Shown here piece after piece: positions 4,295 to 8,453 of a stretch of 8,453 bases of DNA. The stretch spans positions 1 to 8,453 of the forward strand of contig JALQXV010000077.1 of NCBI GenBank assembly GCA_023263015.1. The letters run 5' to 3'. Within the stretch, counting starts at the first letter, position 1. Each line of letters starts with the position of its first letter. The stretch comes from Candidatus Saccharimonadia bacterium. Its GTDB lineage: Bacteria > Patescibacteriota > Saccharimonadia > Saccharimonadales > 2-12-FULL-41-12. Position numbers and translations under genes: made by a program. The notes below the pieces were generated by a model. It searched no databases and had not been told where the DNA came from. It worked only from the letters and a program-made list of their open reading frames with translations.

Positions 4295-6594
4295 GCTGTA
4301 TTAGGCGCTTTTTTGCGTTTAAATGCACGTTTTTTGCGCTCTGGGGCTTTGTCGAGCATTTCCTTAGCCTCGGCTTCGGTAATTTTACTTGGCTCAGCTG
4401 ACTTTGGAATTCGGGCGTTTTTCTTGCCGTTTGTAATGTATGGTCCGTATGGGCCATTTATAATATCAATTCCGCTCTTTTTAAACTGTTTAATGTACTT
4501 ATTGGCTTCTTTTTCGAGCCGTTCGGCGTAGAACTTATGGGCTTCTGCTTCTGTAATAGTGAGCGGGTCAAGAGGTTTGATAGAGATATATAGTTTGCCG
4601 ACTTGAATGTATGGGCCAAATCGGCCTATATTAGCCTTAATCTCTTCACCTTCTGGGGTGGTACCGACAGTGCGAGGTAGCTTGAACATTTCTAGCGCTT
4701 GTTCAAGTGTGACGGTCATAAGGGTGGTTCCTTCTGGTAGTGGCGCAAAGGCTGGCTTGTCTTCGCTCTCGGTTTCACCCTTTTGAAGCATTGGGCCAAA
4801 TCGTCCGTAGCGGGCAACAATCATCTTGCCAGACTTAGGGTCGGGACCAAGTTCGCGGGCTTGCGAAGTTTCGACGCGAGTGACGTCGGCTGATTTTTCA
4901 ACCAGCGGACGGAAGTCTTTATAGAAGTCGCTAATTTTGTTTTGCCACTTCTCTTCTCCGTCGGCAATTTTATCAAAGTCGGCTTCGGCACGGGCTGTAA
5001 ATTCAAAATCTACGATCGGTGCGAAGTGCTTTACAAGGAAGTCTGTTGTCATATCGGCCAAATGAGTTGGAATTAGTTTGTTGCGTTCAACACCAGTAAT
5101 CTCGGTGGTAGTTTCGTGGGTAATTAAACCGTCTTTTAGGATGACGTTTCGGATATTACGTTCGATGCCTTCTGAGTCACGCTTTTCAACGTAGTTACGG
5201 GTTTGAATGGTTGAAATGGTTGGTGCGTAGGTACTTGGGCGACCAATGCCAAGTTCTTCGAGTTTACGCACTAGAGAGGCTTCTGAAAAACGTGCTGGCG
5301 GGCGGTCGAATGATTCGATAGCGTGCACACGTTCAAGATCGAGCACGTCACCTTCTTTAAGCTTTGGCAGAATAACATCATCTTTGCCGCCGCCGTAAAC
5401 TTTTAAAAAGCCGTCAAAAGCGAGGATTTCACCCTTAGCAACAAACTGTTCTCTGCGATTGCTAATTTCGATGGCAATTTCGCTGCGCTCAATTTGAGCA
5501 CTAGCCATTTGGCTGGCTATGGTTCGTCGCCAGATAAGACCATATAGCTTTTTCTGTTGCTCATCGCTACCAAGGCTGGTCTTGGTAAAATCGGTTGGAC
5601 GAATGGCCTCGTGGGCTTCTTGGGCGCCGGCAGACTTGGTCTTAAATGTGCGGAGTTTATGATAATTGGCGCCGTACTCTTTGGTAACGTACTGCTTAGC
5701 TGCATCTAGAGAAACTTGAGATAAATTAAGGCTGTCGGTACGCATATACGTAATATGACCGCTTTCGTACAAGCGCTGCGCTAACGTCATAGTTTGTTTG
5801 ACGCTAAAGCCGAGCTTAGAGGCGGCTTCTTGTTGAAGACTACTAGTGGTAAACGGCGGGCTTGGGTTGCGCACGCCGGGTTTGGTCGTTAGTGCGCTTA
5901 CCGTGTAAGAGCTACCAACTATACCTTGTAAGAATTCTTCTACAGCTGGTTCATCTGCGAGTGGTTTTGGTAACTCTGCCTTCAGTTCGGTGCCATCAAT
6001 TGTAAAGACTGCGCTCACTTTAAATTGTGAGTTTGGTGTAAAATCATTAATTTCGCGTTCGCGTTCAACGATAAGACGTACCGCCACAGATTGAACACGA
6101 CCAGCGCTTAGGCCGGATTGAACCTTTTTCCAAAGTACTGGGCTTAGTTCGTAGCCAACCAAACGATCTAGTACGCGGCGGGCTTGCTGAGCATCGACAA
6201 GGTTAATATCTACAGTTCGCGGATTTTTAATTGCTGCTTCGATCGCTGGTTTAGTGATTTCGTGGAAAACAATGCGCTTAGTGTTTTCAGGCTTTAAGCC
6301 AAGAGCGTGACAAAGATGCCAGGCGATCGCCTCTCCTTCGCGGTCTTCATCGCTTGCGAGCCAGACTTCGTCGGCTGCTTTGGCCTCTTTTTTCAGCTCG
6401 CTGACAACCTTTTTCTTATCAGCAGAAATTTCATAGGTTGGTTCAAAGTTCTTGTCGTGGTCGATTCCGATGCCCTTTTTAGGCAAGTCGCGAATGTGAC
6501 CAAAACTACTTTTAACAGTGAAGTCTTTCCCAAGATACTTCTCAATGGTTTTGGCTTTTGCCGGACTCTCTACAATTACAAGATTTTTAGACAT
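4285..6594 (-). CDS. topA: DNA topoisomerase I (type IA)
   Basis: The enzyme relaxes negative supercoils through a transient 5'-phosphotyrosine bond and here has 769 residues. The TOPRIM domain begins at the N-terminus: VIVESPAKAKTIEKYLG, with catalytic Glu9, and DEDREGEA (82-89), holding the metal-binding acidic residues. SGLSAGRVQSVAVRLIVERE (160-179) is the strand-binding signature. The nucleophile is Tyr283 in YMRTDS (283-288), with Arg285 beside it, and GRPSTYAPTI is at 451-460. The C-terminus has three short repeats around ARYGRFGPML, NIGRFGPYIQ and NGPYGPYITN, the glycine/aromatic type found in many topoisomerases I, then a Lys/Arg-rich tail. The single cysteine (95) rules out zinc ribbons. 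Start: ATG at 6594, with no Shine-Dalgarno and a -10-like TATACT 17 bases upstream. dprA lies 75 bases upstream on the same strand, as in Bacillus. Confidence 0.98.
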   Translation of the reverse strand: MSKNLVIVESPAKAKTIEKYLGKDFTVKSSFGHIRDLPKKGIGIDHDKNFEPTYEISADKKKVVSELKKEAKAADEVWLASDEDREGEAIAWHLCHALGLKPENTKRIVFHEITKPAIEAAIKNPRTVDINLVDAQQARRVLDRLVGYELSPVLWKKVQSGLSAGRVQSVAVRLIVEREREINDFTPNSQFKVSAVFTIDGTELKAELPKPLADEPAVEEFLQGIVGSSYTVSALTTKPGVRNPSPPFTTSSLQQEAASKLGFSVKQTMTLAQRLYESGHITYMRTDSLNLSQVSLDAAKQYVTKEYGANYHKLRTFKTKSAGAQEAHEAIRPTDFTKTSLGSDEQQKKLYGLIWRRTIASQMASAQIERSEIAIEISNRREQFVAKGEILAFDGFLKVYGGGKDDVILPKLKEGDVLDLERVHAIESFDRPPARFSEASLVRKLEELGIGRPSTYAPTISTIQTRNYVEKRDSEGIERNIRNVILKDGLITHETTTEITGVERNKLIPTHLADMTTDFLVKHFAPIVDFEFTARAEADFDKIADGEEKWQNKISDFYKDFRPLVEKSADVTRVETSQARELGPDPKSGKMIVARYGRFGPMLQKGETESEDKPAFAPLPEGTTLMTVTLEQALEMFKLPRTVGTTPEGEEIKANIGRFGPYIQVGKLYISIKPLDPLTITEAEAHKFYAERLEKEANKYIKQFKKSGIDIINGPYGPYITNGKKNARIPKSAEPSKITEAEAKEMLDKAPERKKRAFKRKKAPNTAKQ

Positions 6595-6611
6595 ATATAG
6601 TGTTAACGCTT

Positions 6612-6617
6612 AGTATA
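6612..6617 (-). promoter_or_regulatory. Possible topA promoter -10 element
   Basis: TATACT (minus strand) sits in the dprA-topA gap. At 17-base spacing the -35 would be TATCAA, a weak match. If used, transcription would begin about 11 bases before the topA ATG, a very short leader consistent with the missing ribosome site. Confidence 0.35.
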
Positions 6618-6669
6618 CCGTGACTTGGCATGAGTTGATAGACTACTCCCTTTGTAATTTTTTTGCAAG

Positions 6670-7542
6670 TCATGTTGCGAGCCTCCATGCACCACTGGGC
6701 GACCGCTCTATGGCTCCATTAACTTCGAGCATTGTTAAATGTACGTTAAGTTGTTGAACCGTTAGTTTTGTGGCTTCTAATAGCCCAGAATCTGACAGTT
6801 TTTGGTTATTTAGCGCTGTCAGTATGGCATTCTCGCCGAAGATTTTACTTGTAAACTGCGGTTTAATGAAATTTTCATTAATTCCCAGTTTACATAAAAT
6901 GTCGGCTGGCTCGGTGACTATATATGCCATTGCTTCGTTAATGTAGGCGTTAGTTCCTGCGCTCAGTGGGCTATTTATATTGCCGGGCACGGCACAAATA
7001 TCTTTACCTAAGTCGAATGCAAAGTCTACGGTGTGTCTGCTGCCGCTTTTGGCGGCTGCTTCGGTTACCAGTATTACATCGGAAAGTGCGGCAATAATGC
7101 GGTTGCGTCTAATAAAGTCATATGGGGCTGGTCGCTGGCGGATACTACCTTCGCTTACGAGTAGTCCGCCACTTGAAATGATTTTTTCTGCCAACGCATA
7201 GTTGCTGCTTGGGTAGATAGTTGGTAATAAACTTGGCAGTACGGCTATAGTTGGGGCTTTTACTTCTATGGCAGTATGGTGGGCTACAGAATCAATGCCA
7301 AAAGCAAGACCACTAACAATGGTTGCCCCTGCTCTGCCCGTAGCTCGAGTTAGATCGGTGGTTACTTCCTCGCCGTATGGCGTCATATTACGAGCACCAA
7401 CAATTCCAAGTGCTGGATGCCTACTGAGCAGTGATGTGTCTCCGATACATAATAGTGACTCTACCTGTTGGTGTAATGGCTTTAAAGAGTCGGGAAATAA
7501 CCTGCTGTTTGCGCTAATGGTTATAATATTATGTTTTTGCAT
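6670..7542 (-). CDS. dprA: DNA-processing protein A (natural transformation)
   Basis: DprA binds incoming single-stranded DNA in the cytoplasm and loads RecA during transformation. The 290-residue form starting at ATG 7542 begins just before the conserved SRLFPDSLKPLHQ segment. The Rossmann-type core carries GIVGARNMTPYG (46-57), VSGLAFGIDSVAHHTAI (76-92), VSEGS (129-133), FIRRNRIIAALSD (143-155), EAAAKSGSRHT (161-171) and AVPG (184-187). A C-terminal winged helix follows, about 236-290. The N-terminal SAM/HhH domain of longer DprA proteins is absent. The frame stays open upstream to an ATG at 7656, but that extension (rich in Ser, Leu, Tyr) matches nothing in the family and would run across a palindromic promoter, so I chose 7542. 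There is no Shine-Dalgarno. It ends in TGA and is followed by topA; competence fits a host-associated organism that scavenges DNA. Confidence 0.95.
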   Translation of the reverse strand: MQKHNIITISANSRLFPDSLKPLHQQVESLLCIGDTSLLSRHPALGIVGARNMTPYGEEVTTDLTRATGRAGATIVSGLAFGIDSVAHHTAIEVKAPTIAVLPSLLPTIYPSSNYALAEKIISSGGLLVSEGSIRQRPAPYDFIRRNRIIAALSDVILVTEAAAKSGSRHTVDFAFDLGKDICAVPGNINSPLSAGTNAYINEAMAYIVTEPADILCKLGINENFIKPQFTSKIFGENAILTALNNQKLSDSGLLEATKLTVQQLNVHLTMLEVNGAIERSPSGAWRLAT

Positions 7543-7566
7543 TTGTAACAAAAAAGTTGATAAGTA

Positions 7567-7600
7567 TTGACATGAGAGAATATTTTTGCTAGAATAGCAA
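7567..7600. promoter_or_regulatory. Bidirectional promoter with a palindromic -10 region
   Basis: On the plus strand TTGACA (7567-7572), a 17-base spacer and TAGAAT (7590-7595) preceded by TG form a near-consensus extended -10 promoter pointing right. The palindrome TTGCTA-gaa-TAGCAA (7586-7600) makes the minus strand read TGCTATTCT at the same place, an extended -10 pointing left into dprA; its -35 is weak. Predicted starts are about 7602 rightward and about 7584 leftward. Confidence 0.75.
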
Positions 7601-7601
7601 T

Positions 7602-8003
7602 TTGTAAGCTTAGATAACCTTATGGTTACTTTGCTTAGGTACCTTCCATACCCCAATGTTAGATTGTTTTAGAGAGCATTACATGCGGCGCTTGCTAGTG
7701 TTGTTACCCTCCACATTAACTATGTCGCTTCTTTATTAACTTTTAGTTAAAGAGACTCTAAAACATACTAATCCCTTTAACTACCATTGTGCTTTCGAGC
7801 GCAATAGTACCCTGTTCAGAGCGAGTATGTATGTATTCTCTACCTCGGCCTTGAGTCGAACGGAGAGGCGCGTACCGAGGCCATTGTTGCCGGTAACGAC
7901 GCTTCGCTAGGGTGGGTTGAAGGGTGGATTTACGGCTTGAACATGTTTCAAGCCATACAACGAGCCTCCAGCGGTGCCCACCCCCTCTGGAGGCTCGTTT
8001 AAT
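7602..8003 (+). ncRNA. Putative structured non-coding RNA, about 400 nt, family unknown
   Basis: A near-consensus promoter ends at 7595 and a strong terminator stem lies at 7959-7999; no credible protein lies between. Visible helices are: TAAGC/GCTTA (7605-7609, 7633-7637) enclosing TAACC/GGTTA (7615-7619, 7624-7628); TGTTTTAGAG/CTCTAAAACA (7665-7674, 7756-7765); TTAAC/GTTAA (7736-7740, 7746-7750); ATTGTGCT/AGCGCAAT (7786-7793, 7798-7805) capped by TTCG; CCTCGG/CCGAGG (7843-7848, 7875-7880); and GGCTTGAA/TTCAAGCC (7934-7941, 7947-7954). The UUCG loop exists only in plus-strand RNA. From about 7780 on it is visibly richer in GC than other spacers. Its size suits RNase P RNA or tmRNA, but I find neither GAGGAAAGTCC/ACAGAA nor a tRNA-like CCA end with a tag frame. 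A lineage-specific RNA, or a divergent member of a known class, is my reading. Confidence 0.55.
7959..7999 (+). terminator. 13-bp stem terminator of the putative RNA
   Basis: AACGAGCCTCCAG (7959-7971) pairs perfectly with CTGGAGGCTCGTT (7987-7999) around a 15-base C-rich loop. The tail TTTAATTAT is only moderately T-rich on the plus strand. On the minus strand there is no comparable T-run. Confidence 0.65.
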
Positions 8004-8014
8004 TATCTGCCAAA

Positions 8015-8043
8015 TTGACACATTAATGATTAAGGTATATAAT
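8015..8043 (+). promoter_or_regulatory. Full-consensus sigma-70 promoter of a leaderless gene
   Basis: TTGACA (8015-8020), a 17-base spacer and TATAAT (8038-8043) are exact consensus matches. Only six bases separate the -10 from the ATG at 8050, so the expected start point coincides with the first base of the coding sequence. Confidence 0.88.
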
Positions 8044-8049
8044 ATAACT

Positions 8050-8310
8050 ATGAGAATTCAGCAGAATCTGCTTTATTTTGGTCGTAATTACGAGCGCGCT
8101 TCGGGCATAACCAGCCCTGTATTCGTAAGTCCAGTAGTAGCTGACGGCATTCAAGAACGAGCAGAGGCAAATATTGCTCGATACGAGGCAATGGTCGCCA
8201 TTGAAGGTCCTGATACTCCTCGAGAAGTTATAGAGACTCGCCAAAGACTTGGCGTAGAAGCAATTAATCAAGAAGCGATCGCTAAAGCAATCTATACAGC
8301 GATTAAATAA
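8050..8310 (+). CDS. Small hypothetical protein, 86 residues, probably leaderless mRNA
   Basis: I do not recognise this protein. It begins MRIQQNLLYFGRNYERASGI, continues with a Val/Pro/Ala-rich stretch and then two helix-prone segments: DGIQERAEANIARYEAMV, and from about 58 to the end REVIETRQRLGVEAINQEAI onward. It is soluble, with no signal peptide, no membrane span and no cysteine. The frame is open further upstream, but the perfect promoter at 8015-8043 places transcription start at the ATG at 8050, so upstream ATGs would not be in the message. There is no Shine-Dalgarno, as expected for a leaderless transcript. The exact consensus promoter suggests strong constitutive expression for such a short gene. 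Its last eight bases overlap the end of a minus-strand gene. It could be a small structural or regulatory protein; function cannot be assigned. Confidence 0.7.
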   Translation: MRIQQNLLYFGRNYERASGITSPVFVSPVVADGIQERAEANIARYEAMVAIEGPDTPREVIETRQRLGVEAINQEAIAKAIYTAIK

Positions 8311-8452
8311 GGAAGCTGCGCGTTTCGGCAACTAGTTCGCCAGAACCGTATACATATTCACTTAACAGCGCATTGGTCTCTTGTAAAAGAGCTGGGCGCT
8401 GTTTTTCGTGGGCGTCGCTAAACTTAGCTAGTACAAATGCTGCTGTATCCAT
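8303..8452 (-). CDS. C-terminal end of an unidentified gene running off the right edge
   Basis: The minus strand is open from the window edge to a TAA at 8305-8303. It gives 49 residues from an ATG at 8452, beginning MDTAAFVLAKFSDAHEKQ and ending GSGELVAETRSFLI. The composition is balanced, with a helix-forming central part, unlike the shadow frames nearby. The ATG is one base from the edge, so it may be internal and the protein longer upstream. The product is not recognised. It overlaps the small plus-strand gene by eight bases, tail to tail. No terminator is visible at this junction for either strand. Confidence 0.5.
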   Translation of the reverse strand: MDTAAFVLAKFSDAHEKQRPALLQETNALLSEYVYGSGELVAETRSFLI

Positions 8453-8453
8453 T

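Noticed and set aside
7543..7656. 38-residue N-terminal extension of DprA from an ATG at 7656
   Set aside because: It has no family resemblance and would overlap the palindromic promoter and the start of the putative RNA; the ATG at 7542 sits just before the conserved N-terminal segment.
7602..8003. Assignment of the RNA as RNase P RNA or tmRNA
   Set aside because: I could not find GAGGAAAGTCC, ACAGAA, a tRNA-like 3' end or a tag-peptide frame on either strand; a covariance-model search would settle it.
7758..8021. Minus-strand frame of 87 codons with an ALEST motif recalling pseudouridine-5'-phosphate glycosidase
   Set aside because: The motif is at the extreme end with nothing else of that family; composition is Arg/Trp/Ser-rich and it runs through the RNA helices and terminator stem.
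8023..8331. Minus-strand frame of 102 codons opposite the small gene
   Set aside because: Cys/Tyr/Ser-rich shadow of the plus-strand frame, which has an exact consensus promoter.

Overview
The window looks like chromosome from a streamlined member of the Patescibacteria/CPR, most likely Candidatus Saccharibacteria (TM7). This is inferred from protein style and gene order; there is no rRNA to prove it. Supporting signs are an unusual regulator joining a sigma-70 region-4 helix-turn-helix to winged-helix units of the RNA-polymerase-delta/HARE type, a topoisomerase I with glycine/tyrosine-rich C-terminal repeats instead of zinc ribbons, moderate GC with AT-rich spacers, few Shine-Dalgarno sites, and TGA read as stop (end of dprA), which argues against the Gracilibacteria/SR1 code.

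Layout. (1) 1-1647, plus strand: the 3' two thirds of a murG-type glycosyltransferase gene overlapping by one base a divIB/ftsQ-type division gene, a fragment of a cell-wall/division cluster. (2) 1648-2280: a gene-free spacer between convergent units. It has AT-rich iteron-like repeats, a perfect DnaA box with weaker neighbours, a run of inverted repeats, and a 17-base direct repeat (16/17) at its two ends. (3) 2281-3983, minus strand: a two-gene unit of the sigma-r4/winged-helix regulator followed two bases later by a small protein with a probable transmembrane hairpin. Two good promoters lie upstream. (4) 4285-7542, minus strand: dprA then topA, a neighbour pair also known from Firmicutes. 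It is closed by a very long hairpin that overlaps the topA stop codon. (5) 7586-8003: a palindromic -10 region that appears to fire both ways, leftward into dprA and rightward into an approximately 400-nt gene-free stretch full of helices that ends in a 13-bp terminator stem. This is a candidate structured RNA of no family I recognise. (6) 8015-8310: a full-consensus promoter whose start point falls on the ATG of an 86-residue protein (apparently a leaderless mRNA). It overlaps tail to tail with the end of a minus-strand gene running off the right edge.

How it fits together. murG and ftsQ serve peptidoglycan precursor synthesis and septation; dprA and topA serve DNA uptake/recombination and supercoiling. 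The regulator unit could tune transcription globally. The two non-coding regions, 1648-2280 and 7602-8003, are the parts least explained by known families and the best candidates for something new.
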